DNA from: Roseiarcus sp036489975
Lineage (GTDB): Bacteria; Pseudomonadota; Alphaproteobacteria; Rhizobiales; Beijerinckiaceae
DNA: 64,000 nt
Reading direction: 5' to 3'
Assembly: GCA_036489975.1 (NCBI GenBank)
Contig: DASXES010000075.1
Location: forward strand, 62,001 to 126,000
This document shows, in pieces, positions 26,328-35,324 of the stretch (positions within the stretch are counted from its first letter, which is position 1; each line of letters starts with the position of its first letter). The translations under genes and the position numbers were made by a program. The notes under the pieces were generated by a model. It had not been told where the DNA came from. It made no database searches and saw nothing but the letters and a program-made list of their open reading frames with translations.

Positions 26328-27260
26328 TCAGCGTGTGCCGGATAGGCGCGTCGTTGCCTCTATCGCTCCGGAAGCCGCAACGAAGGGGCGCTGCTCGCGG
26401 AACCAATCGAGAATACGTTCTCCGGTCCAGAACTGCACTCTGTCGTGGCCGGCGATATAGCTCAGCAGTTCCTCAAAATAACCGATCCGATGGGCGACCC
26501 CGATGAGGTAGGGGTGGACGCTTATAGACATAATGCGAGTGATTTTGCGGCTCTCCGAATAGAGCCGGTCGAACTGGCGCTTGCCTCGGCTAAGGAATTC
26601 CTCCGAAGGTCGCTGGGCTACGGCCATCATGGCGACGTCGTTCATCTCAATCGTGTAAGGGAGCGAAACAACGTGGCCTGTGGAGGCGGCAATATAGCAG
26701 GGCTGGTCGTCGAGCACCCAGTCGGCGACATATTCGACGCCCTCCTCGGCAAGGAGATCTATCGTCTCGAGCGTCTCGGTCAACCCTGGGCTCTCCCACC
26801 CGCGCGGGGCTCTGCCTGTCGCAGTCGCGATCGCGTCAATGGTTCGTCGGATGGAGCCGCGCTGGTCTTCAAGGCTGTGCATCGGCGCCTGCACGTAGCC
26901 GTGTCCCATAAACTCCCAGCCGGCCTTGAGCCCGGCCGTGATGACCTCTGGGTAGTCCTGGCAGACGGAGCCGTTGCAAGCAAACGTCGGCACAATGCCG
27001 CGATTGCCGAGCGTCTCCAGCACTCGCCAGAAGCCAACGCGCATGCCGTATTCATGCCAGGCCCAGTTCGGCAGGTCCGGTATGAGCGGGCTACCCCCCA
27101 TCGGGGGCGGCAGCGCAGCCCGCGGCATCGCGCGTCGCGCATCCCAGTTTTCGACGTTTACGATGACCCAAACAATTAGCTGCGCTCCATTCGGCAGCGC
27201 CAGCGGGGGTCTATCGATGATCGGGGAAAAGGGAATACGGTCTTTGAGCGTCCTGAGCAT
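26328..27260 (-). CDS. Polysaccharide deacetylase family protein (PuuE-like)
   Basis: A carbohydrate-esterase-4-type NodB-fold protein of about 310 residues. The WHEYGMRVGFWRVLETL, ACNGSVCQDYP and FMGHGYVQ segments match PuuE-like allantoinase/chitin deacetylase relatives, and ISVHPYLIG is near the end. No signal peptide is visible, so a cytoplasmic amide or imide hydrolase is more likely than a wall enzyme. The first codon of the longest frame is TTG; the ATG at 27260 overlaps the stop of a broken upstream frame as TGATG, implying the two were once coupled. Confidence 0.78.
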   Translation of the reverse strand: MLRTLKDRIPFSPIIDRPPLALPNGAQLIVWVIVNVENWDARRAMPRAALPPPMGGSPLIPDLPNWAWHEYGMRVGFWRVLETLGNRGIVPTFACNGSVCQDYPEVITAGLKAGWEFMGHGYVQAPMHSLEDQRGSIRRTIDAIATATGRAPRGWESPGLTETLETIDLLAEEGVEYVADWVLDDQPCYIAASTGHVVSLPYTIEMNDVAMMAVAQRPSEEFLSRGKRQFDRLYSESRKITRIMSISVHPYLIGVAHRIGYFEELLSYIAGHDRVQFWTGERILDWFREQRPFVAASGAIEATTRLSGTR

Positions 27261-27672
27261 CAAACCGCCTCCTGCGCGGCATGGGGGATAATCGGCAGAA
27301 GGACGTAGGCAGGCGCATCGGGTCCGAGGTGCAAGGCCGTGGTTCCTCTGAAAATCTTGGTCGGCCGATCGCGAGGCTCGTCGTGTATAAAGGGCCCGCA
27401 GCCGCGGAGCACGTTCTTGAAGTTAGAGAGGCGGCTTGCCCAGCATATTCATAGTCCATGCCACGCACGGTGAGGCCGATCCGATAGCCGTGCGAGCGAG
27501 GATGCAGGTCGGCCATTCGATGCAATGGTGCAGATCCGTCGATTCGCGCGTGAGGAGTGGTCGATGTAACCTGGTGAGCAGCCGCAGCCACGGGAATCGA
27601 CTCGGCGCAAACGTAGCCTGCAGGCGCCCACTTCTCAGGATCAACGACCTCCCAGCTCTGGTGCTGGTTGTC
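27260..27672 (-). pseudogene. Frameshifted gene upstream of the deacetylase (family unknown)
   Basis: Minus-strand reading from 27672 gives DNQHQSWEVVDPEKWAPAGY and continues to GMDYEYAGQAASL near 27425. A one-base shift there restores a good frame (NFKNVLRGCGPFIHDEPRDR, ending LLPIIPHAAQEAV), which stops at 27260-27262 directly on the deacetylase ATG. Amino acid composition is protein-like in both pieces and poor in the alternatives. Upstream, to about 27900, other frames hold further fragments that may belong to the same gene. I do not recognise the family. A sequencing error is a possible alternative to true decay. Confidence 0.45.
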
Positions 27673-27905
27673 GAGCTGGCCACGACGTCGCGGTGCTCTG
27701 TGACCATCCTATCCCACCGTCGGGTATCCATCCTGGAAACGAGGCCCTTCGCCCGTGGCTCGAACATGAGCCGATCCCCGAGATCGGCTCGGACCACGTC
27801 TGCTCAAGGCGTGCAAGACCGGCATCTGGGAGACCGGTGCGCGCAACTTCAATCGGAACGGGTGGGACGTCCGGGAGATTCGCATCCAGCCGCTTACGAG
27901 CCGGA

Positions 27906-28166
27906 TCAGGCGGCCCTCGGGAGGCGGGGCAGATACGCCAGTCGCGCATGGCGCTCGCAATAGGGGCTGCCGTTCGCGGACGCGCCGCAATAGCGAAAGG
28001 TGTTGAGATCGCGCGGATTTCCGGTCGGCCATCGGCATGAGCTCGGCGTCAGGTCGACCACCGTAAGCCTGCCGTCGATCGGCTCCCGATCGGCGAAATA
28101 GGTGGTGAACGACGCGCCGCCCTCGGAGATGGCGACGTTCATTATGTGATTGTTTGTACGGTTCAT
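27906..28166 (-). CDS. GcrA C-terminal-domain protein without the DNA-binding head
   Basis: The 86-residue protein carries the C-terminal signature of GcrA-family cell-cycle regulators: SSCRWPTGNPR, FRYCGAS, then SPYCERHARLAY, with the conserved cysteine/histidine set. Full GcrA proteins begin with a helix-turn-helix (WT.ER...L..LW) absent here. The alternative start at 28142 would shorten it by 8 residues. GcrA binds sigma-70 and methylated GANTC promoters; a head-less version could compete for polymerase or partners, but that is inference. Flanking DNA on both sides is gene-poor or decayed. Confidence 0.75.
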   Translation of the reverse strand: MNRTNNHIMNVAISEGGASFTTYFADREPIDGRLTVVDLTPSSCRWPTGNPRDLNTFRYCGASANGSPYCERHARLAYLPRLPRAA

Positions 28167-28427
28167 AGTCTGCTCTGGAAGTTAGGGAAAAGTGGCTCTC
28201 GCCTTGGGCGCAAGAGCCGCCAGGCCCTGAAATAGGGACGAAAACCCGGATTTCCAGAGATACTGGCGCTCGCTTTGCCCCTGTAAGCCTTGTTTTTTGG
28301 CCGAATTGCGGCGCTGACGATTGCAAGACCCGACGCGGGCCGCCGGGAATTCCGCCCAATTCCAAAAGGCCATCAGCGGAACCTGCATCGTTTGCTGCGG
28401 GTCGATCGCAAGACAGGCGAAAGCGCC
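28167..28427. other. Gap between the GcrA-like gene and the MFS gene
   Basis: About 260 bases with no supported gene. It includes a T-rich stretch (28293-28300) and probably the promoter of the GcrA-like gene. Nothing more specific was identified. Confidence 0.4.
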
Positions 28428-29630
28428 TCAGCCCTCGACCTTCCTTCTGAGCCCGAAGCCGTAGAGCGCGGCGGCGCTCAGCGCGGCGGCGCTCATGATG
28501 GCGCCGAGCGCGGTCGGCGAAGCGTCGCGGTAGAGGGCGGCTGAGGCGAGGCCGCCAAGCGCGCCGAACAGCATTTGCGTCGTGGTGACGACGGCGGAGG
28601 CGAGGCCCGCGATCTCCGGCAGGGGGTGGATCGCCTCGTGGACGGCGTTCGGAAAAACGAGGCCGAACGCGGAAATGAACACCATCACCAGCGCGGCGTC
28701 GGTCAGCGCCGAGCCGAGGCCGGCGAGGCCGACCATGAGCAGCGTGAGGGCGGCCAGGCATTCGAGCGCCAGCGCAACGTCGAACACCGTTTTCGCCCTG
28801 ACGTGACGGTTGATGAGCCAGGCGTTGATCGAGGAGCCGATGATCACGCCGGAGGCCGTGATCGCGAACAGCGCCGCGAAGCCGGTCTTCGACACGCCAT
28901 ACCCCTGCATGAACAGGAGCGGCGAAACGTTGACGTAGGCGAAGAGACCCCCGAACAGGAAGCCTCCGAGCAGCGAGAACCCCAGGCAGGAAGGATTGGT
29001 CAACGCCCGCCGATAGCCGGCGATGATCGTCGATGGCTTCAGGTTGCGGCGGTTCTCGAGCGCGTGCGATTCCTCGAACAGGGTGAGCGCAACGAGCGTG
29101 ACGAGAACGGAGACGCCGGTCAGCACGACGAAGATCAAGCGCCAGGAGCCGAAGTACAAAATCGCCGCGCCCAGCGTCGGCGCGAGCAGGGGCGCGACGC
29201 TGAACACGACCGAGACCGAGGCAAGCTGCAGGCGCGCTTCCCGGCCCTCGAACAGGTCGCGGATGATCGCCCGCGGCAGGATGCCGACCGCGCCTGCGCT
29301 GGCGCCCTGCACGACGCGAAGGGCGAGCAGCACGCCGATCGAAGGTGCGACCACGGCGCCCGCCGCGCTCAGGGTGAATATGACGAGGCCCAGGCTCATC
29401 ACCGCCTTGCGGCCAAACCGGTCGGTCAGCGGTCCGACCACGATCGGCGCGGTCGAGAAACCGGCGATGAAGATCGCGATCGCCGCCGCCGCCTCCGTCT
29501 GCGCCGTATGGAGATCGGCCTGGATGAGGGGCAGGCTCGGCAACGCCATGTCGATCGCCAGCGGCGGCAAAGCGGTGAGCAGGGCGAGAAAGAGGGTGAA
29601 GCCGATCCCGTGAATATTGATGCGTGTCAT
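28428..29630 (-). CDS. MFS drug-resistance transporter, Bcr/CflA type
   Basis: The 400-residue protein has twelve hydrophobic segments. The family motif PLTDRFGRKAVM lies between helices 2 and 3 and the drug:H+ antiporter segment RVVQGASAGAVGILPRAIIRDL is typical of the Bcr/CflA group. The ATG at 29630 places the first helix near the N-terminus; the open frame runs on to 29870 through arginine-rich sequence that is probably not coding. Substrate unknown. Confidence 0.9.
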   Translation of the reverse strand: MTRINIHGIGFTLFLALLTALPPLAIDMALPSLPLIQADLHTAQTEAAAAIAIFIAGFSTAPIVVGPLTDRFGRKAVMSLGLVIFTLSAAGAVVAPSIGVLLALRVVQGASAGAVGILPRAIIRDLFEGREARLQLASVSVVFSVAPLLAPTLGAAILYFGSWRLIFVVLTGVSVLVTLVALTLFEESHALENRRNLKPSTIIAGYRRALTNPSCLGFSLLGGFLFGGLFAYVNVSPLLFMQGYGVSKTGFAALFAITASGVIIGSSINAWLINRHVRAKTVFDVALALECLAALTLLMVGLAGLGSALTDAALVMVFISAFGLVFPNAVHEAIHPLPEIAGLASAVVTTTQMLFGALGGLASAALYRDASPTALGAIMSAAALSAAALYGFGLRRKVEG

Positions 29631-29712
29631 CAGGCCGGCGCGGCGCCCTGCCCAGTCGTTCGGAACGCCCTGGCCGCGAGCCAATGCGCTGGCCGCGAAA
29701 TCGCCGGCGTTC

Positions 29713-30018
29713 TCACACGGGCGGCCGCGTCTTTTCGCGCACCCCGGTTGGCGCGGGACCAGGGGGCGCAAATTCGCGCGCCTCGAGGCGGGCAAGGATG
29801 GCGTCCGACAGCCCCATGCCAACGAGCGAGCCGCCCGTCGCCAGCAACCCGGCCCAGAACGCGCCGCCAATGACAGAACTGATGACGGGGACCTTCGGCA
29901 GGAAGAAACCGATCGCGACGCAGGCGAGGCAGGTCAGGATGAGGAAGACCGCTTTGGCGATCACGTTGATCGCGCCGCTGCTCGCGGCGACGGTGCGGAA
30001 GCTTGCATACCAGAGCAC
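29713..30018 (-). CDS. Small integral membrane protein of unknown function
   Basis: The frame encodes two strongly hydrophobic segments (AVFLILTCLACVAIGFFLP and SSVIGGAFWAGLLATGGSLV) and a proline-rich charged tail. The first standard start is GTG at 30018. Upstream the same frame continues with RIAATIAAFAVLWYASF, a third membrane helix, and a clean GAGGAG Shine-Dalgarno sits 8 bases before an ATT codon at 30051. An ATT start would give a three-helix protein. No family is recognised. Confidence 0.55.
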   Translation of the reverse strand: MLWYASFRTVAASSGAINVIAKAVFLILTCLACVAIGFFLPKVPVISSVIGGAFWAGLLATGGSLVGMGLSDAILARLEAREFAPPGPAPTGVREKTRPPV

Positions 30019-30192
30019 CGCGAAGGCGGCGATTGTCGCGGCAATCCGAATGAAAGGTCTCCTCGTTTCGTCATAAGCCTATCATCGCATTGCCGACGAG
30101 CGAAATGGGCAGGCGGCGCGCCAAGGGAAAGCGCGGCCTCCATCCCGGCTGCTGCGGAAATCGCCGCGCGCCGCCGCAACAATGAAACGCGG

Positions 30193-31089
30193 TCAGGCGG
30201 CCGGTTTTGGCGTGGCGGTCTCGGGGGCCAGCTTGTCCTGCGTCCTGAGGTCAAAATCGCTGGCGTCATGGCGCTCATGCAATTGACTTGAGAGGTCGCC
30301 GCTGGTCCGGTTGACGATGCGTCCGCGCTTCACCGCCGGCCGCTCGCCGATCGCGTCGGCCCAGCGCTGGACGTGCTTGTAATCCTGCACGCTCAGGAAT
30401 TCCCCCGCCCCATACTGCAAGCCCTTCGCAAGTCCGCCGTACCAGGGCCAGATCGCCATATCGGCGATCGTATAGTCCGCGCCTGCGACATATTTCGTCT
30501 CCGCCAGGCGGCGATCGAGTACGTCGAGCTGCCGCTTCACTTCCATAGCGAACCGGTCGATGGCGTATTCGATCTTGAGCGGCGCATAGGCATAGAAGTG
30601 GCCAAATCCCCCGCCCAGATAGGGCGCAGACCCCATCTGCCAGAAGAGCCAGGAGAAGCATTCGGCCCGCGGCTCCGGCTCGGTCGGCAGGAAGGCGCCG
30701 AATTTTTCCGCGAGATAGAGCAGGATCGCGCCCGATTCGAAGACGCGGATCGGCTTCGCCCCGCTGCGATCCATGAGCGCCGGGATCTTCGAATTGGGGT
30801 TGGCGGCGACGAAGCCGCTGCCGAACTGGTGGCCTTCGTTGATCTTGATCAGCCAGGCGTCGTATTCGGCCCCCTTCTTGCCGAGCGCCAGCAGCTCCTC
30901 GAGCATGATCGTGACCTTCTGGCCGTTCGGAGTCGCCAGCGAATAGAGCTGGAGAGGATGGCGGCCGACCGGCAGCTCTTTGTCATGGGTCGCGCCGGCG
31001 ACGGGCCGGTTGATGTTCGCGAAATGGCCGCCGCTCGGCTTCGTCCAGGTCCAGACCTTCGGCGGCGTATATTCGGGCGAACTGCTCAT
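30193..31089 (-). CDS. yghU: Glutathione-dependent disulfide-bond oxidoreductase (YghU-like)
   Basis: A glutathione S-transferase-fold protein of 298 residues. The family-specific N-terminal segment ANINRPVAGATHDKELPVG precedes the thioredoxin-like domain with YSLATPNGQKVTIMLEEL, and the helical domain ends with RWADAIGERPAVKRGRIVN. YghU proteins bind two glutathiones and reduce disulfides. The ATG at 31089 is preferred over 31110. The C-terminus has a lysine/alanine tail. Confidence 0.93.
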   Translation of the reverse strand: MSSSPEYTPPKVWTWTKPSGGHFANINRPVAGATHDKELPVGRHPLQLYSLATPNGQKVTIMLEELLALGKKGAEYDAWLIKINEGHQFGSGFVAANPNSKIPALMDRSGAKPIRVFESGAILLYLAEKFGAFLPTEPEPRAECFSWLFWQMGSAPYLGGGFGHFYAYAPLKIEYAIDRFAMEVKRQLDVLDRRLAETKYVAGADYTIADMAIWPWYGGLAKGLQYGAGEFLSVQDYKHVQRWADAIGERPAVKRGRIVNRTSGDLSSQLHERHDASDFDLRTQDKLAPETATPKPAA

Positions 31090-31182
31090 ATCCACGGGCT
31101 CCAATTGCAAAATATACGGGCGGGCAACCGCAATGGGCGCGCGACCGACGACCTGTTTAGGCTCCGGCTTGCCGGCTGTCCA

Positions 31183-31369
31183 AGCGCGGGGCCAAGCGGC
31201 GCGATGCGGGTCGCGTTGAGCGCGTGAGTCGAATAATAGCCGCGCTTGACGGGGTCCAGATTGAACCCGTCGCGGAACGCCGGAATCGCGATCAAGCGGG
31301 CGAGATGGCGCTCAAATTCGCGTGATCGGCGATGCGGCGCAAGTTGCGCTTGAGGGCGTCGTGATGGCC
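31183..31369 (-). pseudogene. Remnant of a glutathionyl-hydroquinone reductase
   Basis: The minus strand reads ALKRNLRRIADHANL in one frame (31369 to about 31325). After a one-base shift it reads ERHLARLIAIPAFRDGF, then KRGYYSTHALNATRIAPLGP to about 31183. Together these match the C-terminal end of YqjG/EcfG-type glutathionyl-hydroquinone reductases (..CNLRRIADY.NL...LRDLY..PG....F..IK.GYY.....NP..I.P.GP). The N-terminal thioredoxin and catalytic-cysteine part is missing. The rest of 31090-31522 shows no other gene. Confidence 0.65.
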
Positions 31370-31522
31370 GCGCCGAAGCGCGCAGGCCAACCGGCGGCCA
31401 TGCGTTGACCGACCTCACGCCGGACATCCTAGGGTCTGGCGCAAGCAGGGCCCCTCCGCGGCGACCCGAAATGCGCCGCAAGCCCTTGGAATCGCAGAAA
31501 ACGGACGCGTGAAAGGCGCCCT

Positions 31523-31753
31523 TCAACTGTCCGAGGTGGTCAGCGCCAGCGCGTGCAGTTCCCCGCCCATCCGGCCCTTCAGCGCTTCATAGACCATCTG
31601 GTGCTGCCTGACCCGGGTCTTGCCCTGGAAGGCGGCGGTGACGACGGTGGCGGCGTAGTGGTTGCCGTCGCCGGCCAGATCCTTCACCTCGACCCGCGCG
31701 TCGGGAAACGCCTCGCGGATCATCCCCTCAATCTCGGTCTGCGACATGGCCAT
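31523..31753 (-). CDS. BolA family protein
   Basis: The small BolA/IbaG-type protein of about 76 residues is expected to partner a monothiol glutaredoxin in iron-sulfur trafficking. The class II KH-like fold signature is the C-terminal half, RQHQMVYEALKGRMGGELHA, with the conserved histidine. The start may be 31753 or 31747; either overlaps the end of the FlbD-like gene. The monothiol glutaredoxin gene that often follows bolA in alphaproteobacteria is not here. Confidence 0.88.
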   Translation of the reverse strand: MAMSQTEIEGMIREAFPDARVEVKDLAGDGNHYAATVVTAAFQGKTRVRQHQMVYEALKGRMGGELHALALTTSDS

Positions 31754-31976
31754 GACTTTGGTGCTCCCTGATGACTTCTTCCGCCTCATCCTCTTCCCGG
31801 GCCTCCGCCTCGAGACGGGCCACGACGTCTTCGGCGGGCTCGCTGGCGGCGATCGTGACCCCGTCGGTCAGGAGGATCAGGCAATCCTCGGCGTCGGCCG
31901 CGTTGATCGCGACCACGTGCTCGGGGCGGATATAGGCGAAGCCTTTCACCGTTTTGACGATGACGAAAGGAATCAT
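31728..31976 (-). CDS. Small FlbD-like protein of unknown function
   Basis: The 82-residue acidic protein has a short beta-rich N-terminal part (VKGFAYIRPEHVVAINAADA, then LTDGVTIAASE). Its pattern resembles FlbD-type and LytTR-like mini-domains found in small regulators. The C-terminal 30 residues are highly charged, mostly glutamate. The ATG overlaps the purL stop (ATGA) and its 3' end overlaps bolA, so it lies inside a purL-bolA transcription unit. Function cannot be assigned. Confidence 0.6.
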   Translation of the reverse strand: MIPFVIVKTVKGFAYIRPEHVVAINAADAEDCLILLTDGVTIAASEPAEDVVARLEAEAREEDEAEEVIREHQSHGHVADRD

Positions 31977-34189
31977 GCGTTTGTCCCCAAAGCGCGGCTC
32001 ATGTAATCCGGCAGCCAATTCTCATACGCTTGGGCAAGCGCCGCAAGGCCGAGCGGCGCCGCGTCGCCCAGCCTCAACGTTTCGCCGCCGGTTGCGCCGA
32101 TACGCGCGAGCGAGACGCCAAGCCGTTTCGCCTCTTCCATGATGGCCGCGCTGTGCGCCGGCGGCGCGGTCAGGACGTAGCGGCCCTGATCCTCGCCGAA
32201 GAAGAACGCATGGGCCAAAGGGCCGTCCGCCTCGACGCTCGCCCCGATGCCCCCTGCCATCGCCATCTCGGCCAGCGCGACCGCAAGGCCGCCGTCCGAG
32301 AGATCATGAACCGCGCTGACCGTCCCGGCTCGAATGAGCGAGGCGACAAAGTCGCCGTTTCGTCGTTCGGCGGCGAGTTCGACTGGCGGCGGCGCGCCCT
32401 CTTCCCGGCCCGCGACGACGCTGAGCCAGGCGGAGCAGCCGAGCCATCCGGGCGCCCCGCCGATGAGCCAAATATCCTCGCCCGAGGCCTTGAAAGCGAG
32501 GCTCGCCGTCTTCGCCACGTCCTCGACCAGGCCGACACCGCCGATCGCGGGCGTTGGCGGAATGCCTGAACCCATCGTCTCGTTATAGAGCGACACGTTG
32601 CCGGAGACGACCGGGAAGTCGAGCGCCCGCGCCGCCTCGCCGATGCCCTCGATGCAGCCGACCAGTTCGCCCATGGCCTCGGGCCGCTCCGGATTGCCGA
32701 AATTGAGGTTGTCGGTGAGCGCGAGCGGACGCGCGCCGACCGCGATCAGATTGCGCCACGCCTCAGCAACCGCCTGCTTTCCCCCTTCGCGCGGATCGGC
32801 GGCGCAATAGCGCTCCGTGCAATCGGTGGTCAGCGCCAGGCCCTTGGGGCCGTCGCCGAGCCGCACCACAGCCGCGTCGCCGCCCGGCCCTTGCACCGTA
32901 TTGCCGAGGATCAGCGTGTCGTATTGCTCATAGACCCAGCGCTTCGAGCACAGATCGGGCGAGGACAGCAGCTTGAGCAGCGCCGTGTCCGTCGGAATGG
33001 GCGGGGCGATCGAGGCCGCGTCAAGAACGGCCGCGTGCGGGTTCCTGATCCATGGCCGGTCGTAGAGGGGCGCCTGGTCACCGAGCTCCTTGATCGGCAG
33101 GTCGGCCTTGACCTCGCCGCCGCGCCTGATCACGAAGCGGCGCGTATCCGTGGTCTTGCCGATGATCGCGAAATCGAGCCCCCATTTGCGGAAGATCGCC
33201 TCGGCCTCCGGCTCCTTCTCGGGCCTGAGAACCATCAGCATGCGCTCCTGGCTCTCCGAGAGCATCATCTCGTAGGCGCTCATGCCGGTCTCGCGGCACG
33301 GCAGATGGTCGAGGTCGAGGTCGATGCCGAGATCGCCCTTGGCCCCCATCTCGGCCGCCGACGAGGTCAGCCCCGCCGCGCCCATGTCCTGGATCGCGAT
33401 CACCGCGCCTGAAGCCATGAGCTCGAGGCAGGCCTCCAGCAGCAGTTTTTCCGCGAACGGGTCGCCGACCTGGACGGTCGGGCGCTTCTCTTCGGTGTCC
33501 GCCTCGAAGGCGGCCGAGGCCATGCTGGCGCCATGGATCCCGTCCCGCCCGGTTTTCGAGCCGAGGTAAACGATCGGATTGCCGATCCCGGTCGCGGCCG
33601 AGGTGAAGATCGCGTCCCGCCTGGCGACGCCGACCGCCATCGCGTTGACGAGGATATTGCCGTCGTAGCGACGGTGAAACCCGGTCGAGCCGCCGACCGT
33701 CGGCACGCCGAACGAATTGCCGTAGCCGCCGATCCCCGCGACGACCCCGGCCACCAGACGCCGCGTTTTCGGGTGCTCGGGCGCGCCGAAGCGCAAAAGG
33801 TTGAGCGCGGCGACGGGCCTTGCGCCCATGGTGAAAACGTCGCGCAAAATGCCGCCGACCCCCGTGGCCGCGCCCTGATACGGCTCGATGAACGAGGGAT
33901 GGTTGTGACTCTCCATCTTGAACACGCACACGTCCCCGTCGCCGATGTCGACGACGCCCGCGTTCTCGCCCGGCCCGTAAATGACATGTGGGCCCTTGGT
34001 CGGCAGCTTGCGCAAATGGAGGCGCGACGACTTATACGAGCAATGCTCGTTCCACATCGCCGAGACGACGCCGAGCTCGGTAAAGCTCGGCGTCCGGCCG
34101 ATCAGCTTGAGGAGACGCGCATATTCGTCGGGCTTGAGCCCATGCGAGACGGCGAGCTTTTCGTCGACCTTGGGTTCTTCGTTGTTCAA
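31973..34189 (-). CDS. purL: Phosphoribosylformylglycinamidine synthase, large subunit
   Basis: The 738-residue small-form PurL acts with PurS and PurQ to convert FGAR to FGAM in purine synthesis. SAMWNEHCSYKSSR, the active-site histidine segment GPGENAGVVD, and KMESHNHPS are family signatures. PurS and PurQ are not in the window. The ATG at 34189 is well placed. Confidence 0.97.
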   Translation of the reverse strand: MNNEEPKVDEKLAVSHGLKPDEYARLLKLIGRTPSFTELGVVSAMWNEHCSYKSSRLHLRKLPTKGPHVIYGPGENAGVVDIGDGDVCVFKMESHNHPSFIEPYQGAATGVGGILRDVFTMGARPVAALNLLRFGAPEHPKTRRLVAGVVAGIGGYGNSFGVPTVGGSTGFHRRYDGNILVNAMAVGVARRDAIFTSAATGIGNPIVYLGSKTGRDGIHGASMASAAFEADTEEKRPTVQVGDPFAEKLLLEACLELMASGAVIAIQDMGAAGLTSSAAEMGAKGDLGIDLDLDHLPCRETGMSAYEMMLSESQERMLMVLRPEKEPEAEAIFRKWGLDFAIIGKTTDTRRFVIRRGGEVKADLPIKELGDQAPLYDRPWIRNPHAAVLDAASIAPPIPTDTALLKLLSSPDLCSKRWVYEQYDTLILGNTVQGPGGDAAVVRLGDGPKGLALTTDCTERYCAADPREGGKQAVAEAWRNLIAVGARPLALTDNLNFGNPERPEAMGELVGCIEGIGEAARALDFPVVSGNVSLYNETMGSGIPPTPAIGGVGLVEDVAKTASLAFKASGEDIWLIGGAPGWLGCSAWLSVVAGREEGAPPPVELAAERRNGDFVASLIRAGTVSAVHDLSDGGLAVALAEMAMAGGIGASVEADGPLAHAFFFGEDQGRYVLTAPPAHSAAIMEEAKRLGVSLARIGATGGETLRLGDAAPLGLAALAQAYENWLPDYMSRALGTNA

Positions 34190-34266
34190 TGGAGCGTCTC
34201 TCGGGCTCGCCTGGTCGGGCCGAGATAGACCGTGGGGCGACCGATCTCAAGCGCCGGCGCGCCGCC

Positions 34267-35082
34267 TCAGATCTCCTTCATCACCTGCGCGTAGGACAGC
34301 ACGCCGAACAAGGCGGTCCCTCCCAGGATATTGCCGATGAGCACCGGAATGATGAAGCCGAGCAGCATCTGCGCCACGCTCTGTTGCCCCGCAAGGACGA
34401 GCATGAAAGCCTCCATGCTGCCGGCGACGATGTGCTGGAAGCCGCCGACCGCGATCAGATAGGTGAGGACGACGATCATCTGGAACTCGGCGCCTTCGGC
34501 GCTCGGCATGAGCCACACGAGGGAGGCGATCAGAAAGCCCGCCGAAATCCCGCGCACCAGCATTTCGAACCAGCCGTGGCCGAGTGTGTGCATGCTGACA
34601 TCCAGCATCGCCTGCCTGAGGTTGTCCTCGAGCACCGGGGTGAACGTGCAGAAGAGCGCGGCAAGCAGCGTTCCGGCGAAATTGGCGGCGAGGACGAGGC
34701 TCCACATGCGCCCGATGTGCCAGAGATTGCGGCGCGAGAAGTCCGCGAGCAGGGGCAGGACCACGGTGATTGTCGTTTCGGTGAACAATTGCTGGCGCGC
34801 CAGGATCACCATAAGGAATCCGATGGAATAGCCGAGGCTCGAGACCAGCGGCGCCCATGGCGCGTCAGGCAGGGCGCGCATTAGCGCCGCCTGGCCGAGG
34901 AGCGAAAAGCTGATTGACAGGCCGCCCGCGAAGCCGGACCACCAGAGCGAGACGGCTGGCCGCTCCATCTGCTCCTGGCCTTCCTGCCGGACGATCTGGT
35001 AGACCGTCTTGACGGGAAGTCGGGCGTGGTCGGCGAGCGCGCGCTCCTCGCGCTCGACGGCTTCTTCCTCGGATATGCTCAA
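34267..35082 (-). CDS. Formate/nitrite transporter (FNT) family channel, YfdC-like
   Basis: The 271-residue protein has six membrane helices after a charged 40-residue N-terminus. The FNT fold is suggested by LLAANFAGTLLAALF-like and LIGNILGGTALFGVLSYAQV repeats. The sequence is closer to YfdC-type members than to FocA. The conserved histidine of the FNT pore may be that in VSMHTLGHGWF. The transported anion is not known. Confidence 0.85.
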   Translation of the reverse strand: MSISEEEAVEREERALADHARLPVKTVYQIVRQEGQEQMERPAVSLWWSGFAGGLSISFSLLGQAALMRALPDAPWAPLVSSLGYSIGFLMVILARQQLFTETTITVVLPLLADFSRRNLWHIGRMWSLVLAANFAGTLLAALFCTFTPVLEDNLRQAMLDVSMHTLGHGWFEMLVRGISAGFLIASLVWLMPSAEGAEFQMIVVLTYLIAVGGFQHIVAGSMEAFMLVLAGQQSVAQMLLGFIIPVLIGNILGGTALFGVLSYAQVMKEI

Positions 35083-35324
35083 AGCCCCAGCCTCGCTTTC
35101 GCCAACGCGTGGGGAGGGAAACGCGCGGGCGAGCCGCTTGGTTGCGCGAGTCTAGAGCTGCGCTCTTGAGATGGAATCGCAGCCGGCCATGGCGTCACAC
35201 GCCTGTGAAGCGGGAATCCTTAGATTCAATACGTTTGCGGGATGCCCGCGTTGGCCGGGCATAACAAGCGAGGGCGCGACGAACGGCGCGGTCATTGTCA
35301 CGCCCTCCTTGAGGCGCGCCGAGC
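35083..35324. other. Gap between the FNT channel and HdeA-like gene
   Basis: About 240 bases. They hold the FNT promoter region and a possible end signal for the HdeA gene. No motif is clear enough to call. Confidence 0.4.

Noticed and set aside
27709..28761. 350-codon minus-strand frame spanning the GcrA-like region
   Set aside because: It crosses several composition changes, lacks domains, and overlaps the clearly coding GcrA-like frame and the MFS gene end.
28575..29873. 432-codon plus-strand frame opposite the MFS gene
   Set aside because: Charged, arginine/aspartate-rich translation typical of antisense to membrane-protein codons.
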